A stretch of 64,000 nt of DNA from Duganella fentianensis (GTDB taxonomy: Bacteria; Pseudomonadota; Gammaproteobacteria; Burkholderiales; Burkholderiaceae_D): assembly GCF_009857835.1 (NCBI RefSeq), contig NZ_WWCL01000002.1, positions 496,001 to 560,000 of the forward strand. The letters run 5' to 3'. The notes beneath the pieces were generated by a model. It had not been told where the DNA came from. It saw nothing but the letters and a program-made list of their open reading frames with translations, and ran no database searches. The position numbers were made by a program, and so were the translations under genes. Below are positions 34,212 to 43,158 of the stretch, piece after piece (positions within the stretch are counted from its first letter, which is position 1; the number at the start of each line of letters is the position of its first letter).

Positions 34212-35954
34212 ATGTCTGAGAACGACAAAAAGGTCAAGTTACGCTCGGCCGAGTGGTTTGGTACGCAGGACAAGAACGGCTTTATGTACCGCAGCTGGAT
34301 GAAGAATCAGGGCATCCCTGATCACGAATTCCAGGGCAAACCGATTATCGGCATCTGCAACACCTGGTCCGAGCTGACCCCTTGCAATGCACATTTCCGC
34401 AAGCTGGCCGAACACGTCAAGCGCGGTATTCTGGAAGCCGGTGGCTTCCCCGTCGAATTCCCCGTGTTCTCCAACGGTGAATCGAATCTGCGTCCTACCG
34501 CCATGCTGACCCGTAATCTGGCCAGCATGGATGTGGAAGAATCGATACGCGGTAATCCCATGGATGGCGTGGTGCTGCTGGTCGGTTGCGACAAGACCAC
34601 TCCGGCACTGCTGATGGGTGCTGCTTCGGTCGATATCCCGACTATCGTGGTGAGCGGCGGCCCTATGCTGAACGGTAAGCTGAACGGCAAGAACATCGGT
34701 TCCGGCACGGCCGTCTGGCAGCTGCACGAACAGGTCAAGGCTGGAGAAATCTCCATGCACGAATTCATGTCGGCCGAATCGGGCCACTCGCGTTCGGCCG
34801 GTACCTGCAACACCATGGGCACGGCTTCCACCATGGCCTGCATGGCCGAAGCACTGGGCACTTCGCTGCCGCACAATGCCGCGATTCCTGCCGTGGATTC
34901 GCGCCGCTACATTCTGGCCCACATGTCCGGCATCCGCATCGTCGACATGGTCAAGGAAGACCTCAAGCTGTCCAAAGTGCTCAAGCGCGAGAACTTCGAA
35001 AACGCCATCCGCGTCAATGCTGCCATCGGCGGTTCGACCAATGCCGTGATCCACCTGAAAGCCATTGCCGGCCGCATTGGCGTGGATCTGGAACTGGAAG
35101 ACTGGACCCGCATCGGCCGCGGCACGCCCACCATCGTTGATCTGCTGCCTTCGGGCCGCTTCCTGATGGAAGAGTTCTATTACGCTGGCGGCCTGCCAGC
35201 CGTGATCCGCCGCATGGGCGACGGTAATCTGGTGCCGAATCCCGATGCACTGACCGTCAACGGCAAGACCCTGTGGGAAAACTGCAAGGACGCGCCTATC
35301 TATGACGATGAAGTGGTGCGTCCGCTGGACAAGCCGCTGCTCAAGGATGGCGGCATCTGCATCCTGCGCGGCAATCTGGCACCGCGCGGCGCCGTGCTGA
35401 AACCATCGGCCGCCACGCCGGAACTGATGCAGCACCGTGGCCGTGCCGTGGTGTTCGAAGACTTCGAGCATTACAAGGCATCTATCGTCGATCCTGATCT
35501 GGAAGTGGATGCCAACTCGGTGCTGGTGATGAAGAACTGCGGCCCGAAAGGCTATCCCGGTATGGCCGAAGTGGGCAATATGGGCCTGCCACCGAAACTG
35601 CTGGCCGCTGGCGTCAAAGACATGGTGCGCATTTCCGATGCGCGCATGAGCGGCACGGCCTACGGCACGGTGGTGCTGCACGTGGCGCCGGAAGCCATGG
35701 CCGGTGGCCCGCTGGGCATCGTTAAGGACGGCGACTGGATCACGCTGGACTGCTCCGGCGGCGTGCTGAATCTGGAGATCTCCGACGAGGAAATGGCCCA
35801 GCGTCAGGCGGCGCGCCAGCGCGGTAGCGCGCCGGGACCGAAGACGGGCTATCAGCAGCTGTATATCGAACACGTGCTGCAGGCCGACGAAGGCTGCGAT
35901 TTCGACTTCCTGGTCGGGAATCGCGGTTCGGCCGTACCGCGCCACTCGCACTAA
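34212..35954 (+). CDS. IlvD/Edd family sugar-acid dehydratase, probable L-arabonate dehydratase
   Basis: This 580-residue iron-sulfur enzyme has the cluster cysteines in NTWSELTPCNAHF, LVGCDKTTPALLMG and AGTCNTMGTASTMACMAE, and the SGGPMLNG and SDARMSGTAYGT segments of the family. In the non-phosphorylating pentose pathway this type removes water from L-arabonate to give 2-keto-3-deoxy-L-arabonate; close relatives act on D-xylonate or galactonate. The start at Met 19 of the longest frame follows AGGAG. The FAH protein, aldehyde dehydrogenase and SDR follow in order on the same strand, which makes the arabonate role likely. Confidence 0.9.
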   Translation: MSENDKKVKLRSAEWFGTQDKNGFMYRSWMKNQGIPDHEFQGKPIIGICNTWSELTPCNAHFRKLAEHVKRGILEAGGFPVEFPVFSNGESNLRPTAMLTRNLASMDVEESIRGNPMDGVVLLVGCDKTTPALLMGAASVDIPTIVVSGGPMLNGKLNGKNIGSGTAVWQLHEQVKAGEISMHEFMSAESGHSRSAGTCNTMGTASTMACMAEALGTSLPHNAAIPAVDSRRYILAHMSGIRIVDMVKEDLKLSKVLKRENFENAIRVNAAIGGSTNAVIHLKAIAGRIGVDLELEDWTRIGRGTPTIVDLLPSGRFLMEEFYYAGGLPAVIRRMGDGNLVPNPDALTVNGKTLWENCKDAPIYDDEVVRPLDKPLLKDGGICILRGNLAPRGAVLKPSAATPELMQHRGRAVVFEDFEHYKASIVDPDLEVDANSVLVMKNCGPKGYPGMAEVGNMGLPPKLLAAGVKDMVRISDARMSGTAYGTVVLHVAPEAMAGGPLGIVKDGDWITLDCSGGVLNLEISDEEMAQRQAARQRGSAPGPKTGYQQLYIEHVLQADEGCDFDFLVGNRGSAVPRHSH

Positions 35955-35966
35955 GTGCTGATTCCG

Positions 35967-35998
35967 GCGGGCCCGCTGCGGTAGTGCAGCGGGTCCGC
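35967..35998 (+). repeat. Strong intercistronic hairpin after the dehydratase
   Basis: A 13-bp stem (GCGGGCCCGCTGC / GCAGCGGGTCCGC, one G-T pair) with a 6-base loop begins 12 bp after the dehydratase stop. There is no T-run, so a stability or processing element is more likely than full termination. Confidence 0.8.
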
Positions 35999-36050
35999 GC
36001 TGCACCTCTATCTCAAACGAATTAACAGAACCCAGAAATCCGGAGAAGCC

Positions 36051-37043
36051 ATGCTGCTCGTGCAATTCAAGAATGTTCAGGGAGGCCGCCAGATCGGCGT
36101 GCTGGAACAGAATACCATCCGCGTCATCGAAGATTACGAAACCACTTATGCGCTGGCGCAGGACGCCATCCGCCAGAAAGCCAGTCTGGCTGCACTGGCT
36201 AGTGCAGCCGTGGGCAAGGTGCAGCTGGCGTTCGACGTGGTGCAGGCAGCAGGCCTGCTGCTGCCGCCTATCGATCACGCCGATCCGGCCCACTGCTATG
36301 TGACGGGCACGGGTCTGACCCATCTGGGCAGCGCCGATACGCGCGATGCCATGCACAAGAAAATCGGCGGCGATGTGGAATCGCTGAGCGACTCCATGAA
36401 GATGTTCCGCATGGGTGTGGAAGGCGGCAAGCCGGCGGCCGGTGAAGCGGGCGTGCAGCCGGAATGGTTCTACAAGGGCGATGGCTCCATCGTTGCAGCC
36501 AGTGGTGCCGATCTGGCCATGCCGGACTTTGCGCTCGATGGTGGTGAAGAGCCGGAAGTGGCCGGCCTGTACGTGATCGGCGACGATGGCCAGCCTTACC
36601 GCGTGGGCTATGCCATCGGTAACGAATTTTCCGACCACGTGACCGAGCGTCAGAACTATCTGTACCTGGCCCACTCCAAGCTGCGCGCCTGCGGCCTGGG
36701 CCCGGCCCTGCTGGTGGGCGAAGCACCGGCCCATATCGAAGGCACCTCGCGCATCTACGACAAAGAGGGCAAGCTGCGCTGGGAAAAAGCCTTCTTCAGC
36801 GGCGAGCAGAATATGTCGCACACGCTGGCCAATCTGGAACACCACCATTTCAAATACCCGCTGTTCAAGCGCCCCGGCGATGTGCACATCCACTTCTTCG
36901 GTACCGCCACCCTGAGCGTGGCCGATAACATCGTGGTGCAGCCCGGCGAGACCTTCGAAATCGAAGCGCCCCAGTTCGGCCCTGCGCTGCGCAACCGGCT
37001 CTCGGTGTATGCCACGGAAGTGGCGAAGGTGCTGCCATTATGA
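36051..37043 (+). CDS. Fumarylacetoacetase-family protein, probable 2-keto-3-deoxy-pentonate dehydratase
   Basis: The 330-residue protein has a C-terminal FAH-type domain with metal ligands plausibly in [10 protein letters not shown] and [17 protein letters not shown], and a conserved [14 protein letters not shown] segment. Proteins of this AraD1/XylX-like group sit in oxidative pentose clusters. There they convert 2-keto-3-deoxy-L-arabonate (or the D-xylonate equivalent) to 2-ketoglutarate semialdehyde. The aldehyde dehydrogenase that uses that product starts within the stop codon (ATGA overlap), which strongly supports this step. Aldol cleavage to pyruvate and glycolaldehyde is the alternative, but no glycolaldehyde gene is near. 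Confidence 0.85.
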   Translation: MLLVQFKNVQGGRQIGVLEQNTIRVIEDYETTYALAQDAIRQKASLAALASAAVGKVQLAFDVVQAAGLLLPPIDHADPAHCYVTGTGLTHLGSADTRDAMHKKIGGDVESLSDSMKMFRMGVEGGKPAAGEAGVQPEWFYKGDGSIVAASGADLAMPDFALDGGEEPEVAGLYVIGDDGQPYRVGYAIGNEFSDHVTERQNYLYLAHSKLRACGLGPALLVGEAPAHIEGTSRIYDKEGKLRWEKAFFSGEQNMSHTLANLEHHHFKYPLFKRPGDVHIHFFGTATLSVADNIVVQPGETFEIEAPQFGPALRNRLSVYATEVAKVLPL

Positions 37044-38647
37044 TGAACACTTTAGCCATTACCGGTGAAGCACTGATAGGCGGCGTGGCCGTCAAGGGTA
37101 GCGGCAGCGCTATCTATGCCTACAACCCCGGCTTGCAGCAGCAGATGGAGCCGGCTTTCCACGCGGTGGACCTGCAACAGATCGATCAGGCCTGCCGTCT
37201 GGCCGATGCTGCTTTCGACCAGTTCCGTGCCCTTAGCGACGAACAGCGGGCCGTCTTCCTCGAAACCATCGCCGAGCAGATCATGGCGCTGGGTGAAACG
37301 CTGGTCGAGCGCGTGATGGCGGAAAGCGGCCTGCCGCGCCTGCGCATCGAGGGCGAGCGTGGCCGCACTGTCGGCCAGCTGAAACTGTTCGCCAGCCTGC
37401 TGCGCGAAGGCTCGTGGCATGATGTGCGCATCGATCCGGCCCTGCCTGAACGTACGCCGCCCCGTCCCGATCTGCGCATGCGCATGATTCCTGTCGGCCC
37501 TGTGGCCGTATTCGCGGCCAGTAATTTCCCGCTGGCTTTCTCGGTCGCCGGTGGCGATACGGCGTCCGCACTGGCTGCCGGCTGCCCTGTGGTGCTGAAA
37601 GCCCACTCGGCCCACCCCGGCACGTCCGAGCTGGTAGGCCGCGCCATCGTCAAGGCTGTGGAACTGTGCGGCCTGCCGGCTGGCGTGTTTGCGCTGCTGA
37701 CGGGTAGCGGCAACGGCATAGGTCAGGAACTGGTGCGCCATCCGGCCATCAAGGCGGTTGGCTTTACCGGCTCGCGTAGCGGCGGTACGGCGCTGATGGC
37801 GGTGGCCGCCGCGCGCCCTGTGCCCATTCCAGTGTATGCGGAAATGAGTTCGATCAATCCTGTGTTCCTGCTGCCGCAGGCACTGGCCGCGCGCGCCGAA
37901 GACATCGCGCAAGGTTTTGCTGCATCGCTGGTGCTGGGCGTGGGGCAGATGTGCACCAATCCCGGTCTGGTGATAGGCATAGATGGCCCCGATCTGGCCC
38001 GCTTCACTGCCACGGCAGCGCAGGCGCTGGCCGGTGGTGCTGCCTGCGCCATGCTATCGTCCGGCATCGCCGGCAGCTATGCACGCGGTATCCATCAACT
38101 GGAGCAGCATGCCGATGTGAGCACGCTGGCACTGGCCGGGCAGGAGGCGGGCAAAGGCGCACCAGCGCTGTTCCGCACCACGGCAGCGGCCTTCCTGTCG
38201 CAGCACGCACTGTCGGAAGAAGTGTTCGGCCCCGCCTCGCTGGTGGTGGCCTGCCGTGATCTGGCCGAGCTGCATCAGGTGGCCGAAAGTCTGGAAGGCC
38301 AGCTGACCGCTACGCTGCAGATGGATGCGGCCGATCTCGACACGGCGCAAGCGCTGCTACCACTGCTGGAACGCAAGGCAGGCCGGATACTGGCGAACGG
38401 CTATCCGACCGGCGTGGAAGTATGCAGCGCCATGGTGCACGGTGGCCCGTTCCCGTCCACTTCGGATGGCCGCAGCACTTCGGTGGGCACCGGTGCGATC
38501 AACCGCTTCCTGCGCCCTGTGTGCTATCAGAATCTGGCACAGGCGCTGCTGCCGCCGGTTTTGCGCGACAATAGCGAGGCTGACACTGGCGCAGGCACAA
38601 ATGCCGGTCGCTGGCACCGGCGCGACGGCGTGCTGACGCGTGCCTGA
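37040..38647 (+). CDS. 2-ketoglutarate semialdehyde dehydrogenase
   Basis: This 535-residue aldehyde dehydrogenase oxidises 2-ketoglutarate semialdehyde to 2-ketoglutarate with NAD(P)+, the last step of the oxidative pentose route. Seen are the cofactor segment [22 protein letters not shown], the GFTGSRSGG loop, the Glu in [13 protein letters not shown] and the catalytic Cys in [12 protein letters not shown]. The start is ATGATG overlapping the FAH stop. The C-terminal tail holds a short Asp/Thr/Gly/Ala run (DTGAGTNAG) that looks like a slippage insert. The type resembles the KGSADH found in arabinose and glucarate gene clusters. Confidence 0.92.
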   Translation: MMNTLAITGEALIGGVAVKGSGSAIYAYNPGLQQQMEPAFHAVDLQQIDQACRLADAAFDQFRALSDEQRAVFLETIAEQIMALGETLVERVMAESGLPRLRIEGERGRTVGQLKLFASLLREGSWHDVRIDPALPERTPPRPDLRMRMIPVGPVAVFAASNFPLAFSVAGGDTASALAAGCPVVLKAHSAHPGTSELVGRAIVKAVELCGLPAGVFALLTGSGNGIGQELVRHPAIKAVGFTGSRSGGTALMAVAAARPVPIPVYAEMSSINPVFLLPQALAARAEDIAQGFAASLVLGVGQMCTNPGLVIGIDGPDLARFTATAAQALAGGAACAMLSSGIAGSYARGIHQLEQHADVSTLALAGQEAGKGAPALFRTTAAAFLSQHALSEEVFGPASLVVACRDLAELHQVAESLEGQLTATLQMDAADLDTAQALLPLLERKAGRILANGYPTGVEVCSAMVHGGPFPSTSDGRSTSVGTGAINRFLRPVCYQNLAQALLPPVLRDNSEADTGAGTNAGRWHRRDGVLTRA

Positions 38648-38684
38648 ACTGGCCCGTAACGATAATAAAATTTCTGGAGACTGT

Positions 38685-39452
38685 ATGACTCAACTGGCCA
38701 AATTCGGCAGCCTGCGCGGCAAGCGCGTGTTCATTACGGGTGGTGGCACCGGCATAGGCGAAGCCATGGTGATCTCGTTTGCGGAGCAGGGTGCCCAGGT
38801 GGCATTTGTCGATATCGCCCGCGATGCCAGCCTGGCACTGGTCCGCCGCGTCAAGGAAGCCGGCTATCCCGAGCCGCTATTCCGTCAGTGCGACATTACC
38901 GATATCGCAGCGCTGCAGGCCACCATGGCCGAGCTGGCCGCTGCCATTGGCGACTTCGATATTCTGGTGAATAACGCCGCCAACGACCAGCGTCACGAAA
39001 CCAGCGAAGTCACGCCCGACTACTGGAACGAACGCATCGCCATCAACCAGCGCCCCATGTTCTTTACCTGCCAGGCCGTATTCGAAGGCATGAAGAAGAA
39101 GGGCGCCGGTTCCATCATCAACGTCGGTTCGATTTCGTGGCATGTGAAGAATGCCGGCTATCCCGTGTATGCCACGGCCAAAGCGGCTGTGCATGGCCTG
39201 ACGCGCGGGCTGGCGCGCGAATTCGGTGCGCACGGCATCCGTGTCAACACGGTCACACCGGGCTGGGTGATGACCCAGCGCCAGATCGACCTGTGGCTGG
39301 ACGAGGCGGGCGAAGCTGAGATCAAGCGCAACCAGTGCATCCCGACCAAGCTGATGCCGCAGCATATCGCTTCGATGGTGCTGTTCCTTGCTGCCGATGA
39401 TGGCGCCATGTGTACGGCGCAGGAATTCATCGTTGATGCAGGCTGGGTCTAG
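38685..39452 (+). CDS. SDR-family sugar dehydrogenase, probable L-arabinose 1-dehydrogenase
   Basis: This 255-residue short-chain dehydrogenase has the cofactor motif TGGGTGIG, the NNAAND loop, the catalytic Ser in NVGSISW and the Tyr-Lys pair in YATAK. Its place after the three lower-pathway genes suggests it oxidises L-arabinose at C1 to the lactone, the entry step. Related SDRs act on D-xylose, D-galactose or L-fucose, so the exact sugar needs testing. GGAG lies 5 bases before the chosen ATG; 15 upstream codons in frame overlap the previous gene and were left out. No separate lactonase gene is seen in the locus. Confidence 0.87.
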   Translation: MTQLAKFGSLRGKRVFITGGGTGIGEAMVISFAEQGAQVAFVDIARDASLALVRRVKEAGYPEPLFRQCDITDIAALQATMAELAAAIGDFDILVNNAANDQRHETSEVTPDYWNERIAINQRPMFFTCQAVFEGMKKKGAGSIINVGSISWHVKNAGYPVYATAKAAVHGLTRGLAREFGAHGIRVNTVTPGWVMTQRQIDLWLDEAGEAEIKRNQCIPTKLMPQHIASMVLFLAADDGAMCTAQEFIVDAGWV

Positions 39453-39488
39453 GCGCTGGCAGCCTGCGGGCTTTCCTAAGCAGTAGTG

Positions 39489-39532
39489 CCGTCCGCTGTA
39501 CACCCTTTGCGGTACCAGTCAGTAGCGGACGG
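39489..39532 (+). repeat. Intercistronic hairpin between SDR and GH97 genes
   Basis: CCGTCCGCT and AGCGGACGG form a 9-bp perfect stem around a 26-base loop that itself contains GTAC pairs. No T-run follows. Confidence 0.65.
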
Positions 39533-39557
39533 TAGCTCTCTCTATCTGGGTGAAAAC

Positions 39558-41573
39558 ATGGTGAAGACAGGATTCTCCGTGCTGATGCTGGCCGCCTGTA
39601 GCTTTGTGCAGTCCGCCGCCGCGGCCTGCGCAGATGGCGCGAACAGCGCTAGCAGCGCTAGAAACACTAACAGCACTATCAGCACCGACAGCACCGCCGG
39701 CGCCGTCCGGAAAGTGGCCGTGCTGCGTAGCCCCGACCGGCATATCAGCGTGACGTTGCAGGCCGGCGCCGGTGGCACGCTGCGGTATAGCATCGCGCGC
39801 GATGGCCAGCCCGTGCTGCTACCATCGCAGCTAGGTTTGCAGTTGCAGGGCGCGGACCTGTCGCAGCAGCTCAGCGTGTGCGGCATCAGCCGCCCGCTGG
39901 CCGTGCATGAACAGTACAGCATGGCAGTCGGCAAGCGGCGCCAGATCAACTACCGTGCGCTGGAACAGACCACCACGGTCAGCAATCCGGCCGGGCACCG
40001 CATGGAGATCAGCTTCCGCGTGTCGAATGACGGCGTGGCCTTCCGCTACCGCGTGCGCGAAGAGACCCTGGCGCGCAAACAGCTACTGGCAGAACAGACC
40101 AGCTTCGCGCTGCCCGCTGCCACCCGCGCATGGCTGCAGCCGATGTCAGTGGCGCAGACAGGCTGGAACGGCACCAACCCATCCTACGAAGAACACTACC
40201 AGATGGACATCGCTGCCGGCAGCGCAGCGCCGACGCGAGCAGGCTGGGTGTTCCCCGCGCTATTCAGGGCCGGTGCCAACTGGCTGGCGATCAGCGAAGC
40301 GGGCATGGATGGCAGCTATCAGGCCTCGCGTCTGGCGCCCAGTTCCGATGGCGCCGAGTACCGCATCGGCCAGCCCATGGCGGCCGAGGTCTACACCGGC
40401 GGCGGCCTGCTGGCCGACGTGGCAGGCACGCTGACCACGCCATGGCGCGTGCTGGCTGTGGGCTCGCTGAAGACCGTTACGGACTCCACGCTGGGCACCG
40501 ATCTGGCCGCGCCAGCCATCCCGTTCCCGCCTGCGCTGGTGCAGCCGGGCCACGCTTCGTGGAGCTGGGCGCTGCTCAAGGATGATGCCACCGTGTACGA
40601 GGTGCAGAAGAAATTCATCGACTATGCGGCTGACATGCACTGGGACTATACCCTGATCGATGCCGACTGGGACCGCAAGATAGGCTACGACAAGGTGCGC
40701 GAGCTGGTGCAGTACGCAGCGGCCAGGCAGGTCGGCATACTGCTCTGGTATAACTCATCGGGCGCATGGAACACCACCGAATATACGCCCAAGAGCCAGC
40801 TGCTCACGCATGCCCAGCGGGTGGCCGAATTTGACCGCCTGCGCGCCATGGGCGTGAAAGGCGTGAAGATAGATTTCTTTGGCGGCGACGGTCAGTCCAT
40901 GATCGCCTACTACACGGACATCCTGCGCGATGCCGCTGCGGCCGGCCTGCTGGTCAACTTCCATGGCGCCACGCTGCCGCGCGGCTGGAGTCGCACCTAT
41001 CCCAACCTGATGACCATGGAAGCCGTGCGCGGGCTGGAATTTACTACCTTCGAACAGGTCGATGAAGACCGTATGCCGGCCCACGCGGCCATGCTGCCGT
41101 TCACCCGCAATCTGTTCGATCCTATGGACTTCACGCCCATGGTGTTTGGCACCATACCGAATATCCGCCGCAGCGCCAGCAATGGTTTCGAGCTGGCCAC
41201 CTCGGTACTCTACTTATCCGGCATCCAGCACTTTGCCGAAACGCCGGAGGGCATGGCTGGCGTGCCTGCCTACGTGAAGCAGCTGCTGCAGGAACTGCCG
41301 CGTAGCTGGGACGATAGCCGTCTGCTCGATGGCTATCCGGGCCAGTACGTGGTGATGGCACGCCGCGCCGGCCAGCACTGGTACATCGCCGGCATCAACG
41401 CTGGCGACAGCGCGCGCACGGTAACGCTGGACCTGTCGTTCGCCCAGCATAAGCAGGGCAGCATCATCGGCGATGGCGCGGCCGAGCGCAGCTTCGAACA
41501 GCGCCCGCTCACGGCCGGCAAACGCATAGAACTTACCATCCGGCCGCGTGGCGGCTTCCTGATTCAACTTTAA
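39558..41573 (+). CDS. Exported GH97 glycoside hydrolase, retaining type
   Basis: The 671-residue protein has a signal peptide (MVKTGFSVLMLAACSFVQSAAA) and a Ser/Asn/Thr-rich linker (about 25-50). The GH97 beta-sandwich and barrel follow. The barrel contains WDYTLIDADWD and VKGVKIDFFGGDGQSM, where Asp in KIDF matches the nucleophile of retaining GH97 enzymes rather than the inverting SusB type. Retaining members cleave alpha-galactosides or beta-L-arabinopyranosides. In this locus removal of terminal arabinopyranose or galactose from pectic side chains is likely. The Cys at residue 14 is not in a lipobox, so the protein is probably periplasmic or secreted. Confidence 0.88.
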   Translation: MVKTGFSVLMLAACSFVQSAAAACADGANSASSARNTNSTISTDSTAGAVRKVAVLRSPDRHISVTLQAGAGGTLRYSIARDGQPVLLPSQLGLQLQGADLSQQLSVCGISRPLAVHEQYSMAVGKRRQINYRALEQTTTVSNPAGHRMEISFRVSNDGVAFRYRVREETLARKQLLAEQTSFALPAATRAWLQPMSVAQTGWNGTNPSYEEHYQMDIAAGSAAPTRAGWVFPALFRAGANWLAISEAGMDGSYQASRLAPSSDGAEYRIGQPMAAEVYTGGGLLADVAGTLTTPWRVLAVGSLKTVTDSTLGTDLAAPAIPFPPALVQPGHASWSWALLKDDATVYEVQKKFIDYAADMHWDYTLIDADWDRKIGYDKVRELVQYAAARQVGILLWYNSSGAWNTTEYTPKSQLLTHAQRVAEFDRLRAMGVKGVKIDFFGGDGQSMIAYYTDILRDAAAAGLLVNFHGATLPRGWSRTYPNLMTMEAVRGLEFTTFEQVDEDRMPAHAAMLPFTRNLFDPMDFTPMVFGTIPNIRRSASNGFELATSVLYLSGIQHFAETPEGMAGVPAYVKQLLQELPRSWDDSRLLDGYPGQYVVMARRAGQHWYIAGINAGDSARTVTLDLSFAQHKQGSIIGDGAAERSFEQRPLTAGKRIELTIRPRGGFLIQL

Positions 41574-41606
41574 AAACAGCTAGACAATATCCATAAGGAG
41601 ACAAGC

Positions 41607-43154
41607 ATGAACTATTTGAAGCCTGGTGTATGGGCCCTGTCGCTGCTGGCCGCAGCTTCCGTATTCGCTGCCGAGCCGGTGAGCGTGAGCATCGATACCA
41701 GCAAGCCCGGTCCGGTGATCAACAAGGATATCTATGGCCAGTTTGCCGAGCATCTCGGCAGCGGCATCTATGGTGGTCTGTGGGTCGGGCCCAACTCCAG
41801 AATCCCGAACACCAAAGGCTGGCGCAACGATGTGGTGGGGGCGCTGAAAGCCATGCATGTGCCGCTGGTGCGCTGGCCGGGCGGCTGCTTCGCTGACGAG
41901 TATCACTGGAAAGACGGCATAGGTGCGCGCGACAAACGGCCCGTGAAAGTCAATACCAACTGGGGCGGGGTAGAGGAATCGAATGCCGTCGGCACCCACG
42001 AATTCTTCGATCTGGTGGAAATGCTGGGCGCCGACGCCTATGTGAACGGCAATCTGGGCACGGGCAGTGCGCAGGAAATGTCGGAGTGGATCGAGTACAT
42101 GACCTCGGACAGCAAATCCACGCTGGCCAATCTGCGCCGCAAGAATGGCCGCGACAAACCGTTCAAGGTCGCCTATTTCGCCATCGGTAACGAAGCCTGG
42201 GGCTGCGGTGGCAATATGTCGCCAGAACATTACGCTGACCTGTACCGCAACGTCGAGACTTTCCTTCGTGCGCCAGCGCCTTACCGTCCCAAGATGATCG
42301 CCAGCGGTGGCAATGATAATGACGTCAGCTGGTCCGATGTGCTGAGCAAGCAGCTCAAGCGTCAGACCGACGGCATCAGCTTCCACTACTACACCATCCC
42401 GACCGGCAAATGGGAAGTGAAGGGTGCCGCCACCGGCTTCGCCGAGCAGGAATGGATCTCCACGCTGGCCAATACCTTGCGCATGGAGCAGCACATGCAG
42501 CGCAACTCGGCAGCCATGGACAAGCACGATCCGGAGAAGAAACTGGGTCTGTTCGTGGATGAATGGGGCACCTGGTACGACGTGGAGAAGGGCACCAATG
42601 CCGGCTTCCTGTTTCAGCAGAATACCCTGCGCGATGCGCTTGTTGCAGCGCTTAACTTCAACATCTTCCATGCCCATGCTGACCGCGTGCGCATGACCAA
42701 CATCGCCCAGATGGTCAATGTGCTGCAAGCCATGATCATCACCGATAAGGACAAGATGCTGCTGACGCCTACCTATCATGCATTCGAAATGTATGTGCCG
42801 TTCCAGAACGCCACCTTCCTGCCTCTGACGCTGAGTAACAACCGTGAATACGCGCTGGACGGCGCCAGCATACCGGAGATTAGCGCCACGGCAGCCCGCG
42901 CAACGGATGGCAAGGTCTATTTGGCGCTGGTCAATACCAATCCGCGCCAGCCGGCCGACGTGGCGATTTCGCTGCCGGGCCAGCAGGTACAGGCCGTGCG
43001 TGGCCGTGTGCTGACGGCCGCTGCGATGGATGCGCATAATACTTTCGCTGCTCCGCAAGCCGTCAAGCCTGCGCCTTTCAGCGCCAAGGCGGTCGATGGC
43101 AAGCTCAGTGTGCAGATTCCGGCCAAGTCCGTGGTTGTGGTAGCAGTGGAGTAA
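41607..43154 (+). CDS. Exported GH51 alpha-L-arabinofuranosidase
   Basis: The 515-residue enzyme has a clear signal peptide (MNYLKPGVWALSLLAAASVFA). The opening INKDIYGQFAEHLGSGIYGGLWVG is typical of GH51. Acid/base Glu196 lies in FAIGNEAWGCGG and nucleophile Glu319 in FVDEWGTWYDVEKG. A beta-sandwich C-terminal part ends ...AKSVVVVAVE. It removes alpha-linked L-arabinofuranose from arabinan or arabinoxylan with retention. Many GH51 enzymes are cytoplasmic, so export here is notable and fits the other exported hydrolases next to it. AAGGAG precedes the start. The lipoprotein GH43 gene follows after 4 bp. Confidence 0.94.
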   Translation: MNYLKPGVWALSLLAAASVFAAEPVSVSIDTSKPGPVINKDIYGQFAEHLGSGIYGGLWVGPNSRIPNTKGWRNDVVGALKAMHVPLVRWPGGCFADEYHWKDGIGARDKRPVKVNTNWGGVEESNAVGTHEFFDLVEMLGADAYVNGNLGTGSAQEMSEWIEYMTSDSKSTLANLRRKNGRDKPFKVAYFAIGNEAWGCGGNMSPEHYADLYRNVETFLRAPAPYRPKMIASGGNDNDVSWSDVLSKQLKRQTDGISFHYYTIPTGKWEVKGAATGFAEQEWISTLANTLRMEQHMQRNSAAMDKHDPEKKLGLFVDEWGTWYDVEKGTNAGFLFQQNTLRDALVAALNFNIFHAHADRVRMTNIAQMVNVLQAMIITDKDKMLLTPTYHAFEMYVPFQNATFLPLTLSNNREYALDGASIPEISATAARATDGKVYLALVNTNPRQPADVAISLPGQQVQAVRGRVLTAAAMDAHNTFAAPQAVKPAPFSAKAVDGKLSVQIPAKSVVVVAVE

Positions 43155-43158
43155 AACG

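Noticed and set aside
34239..36893. 884-codon frame opposite the dehydratase and FAH genes
   Set aside because: Spans two clear genes on the other strand and has no recognisable motif.
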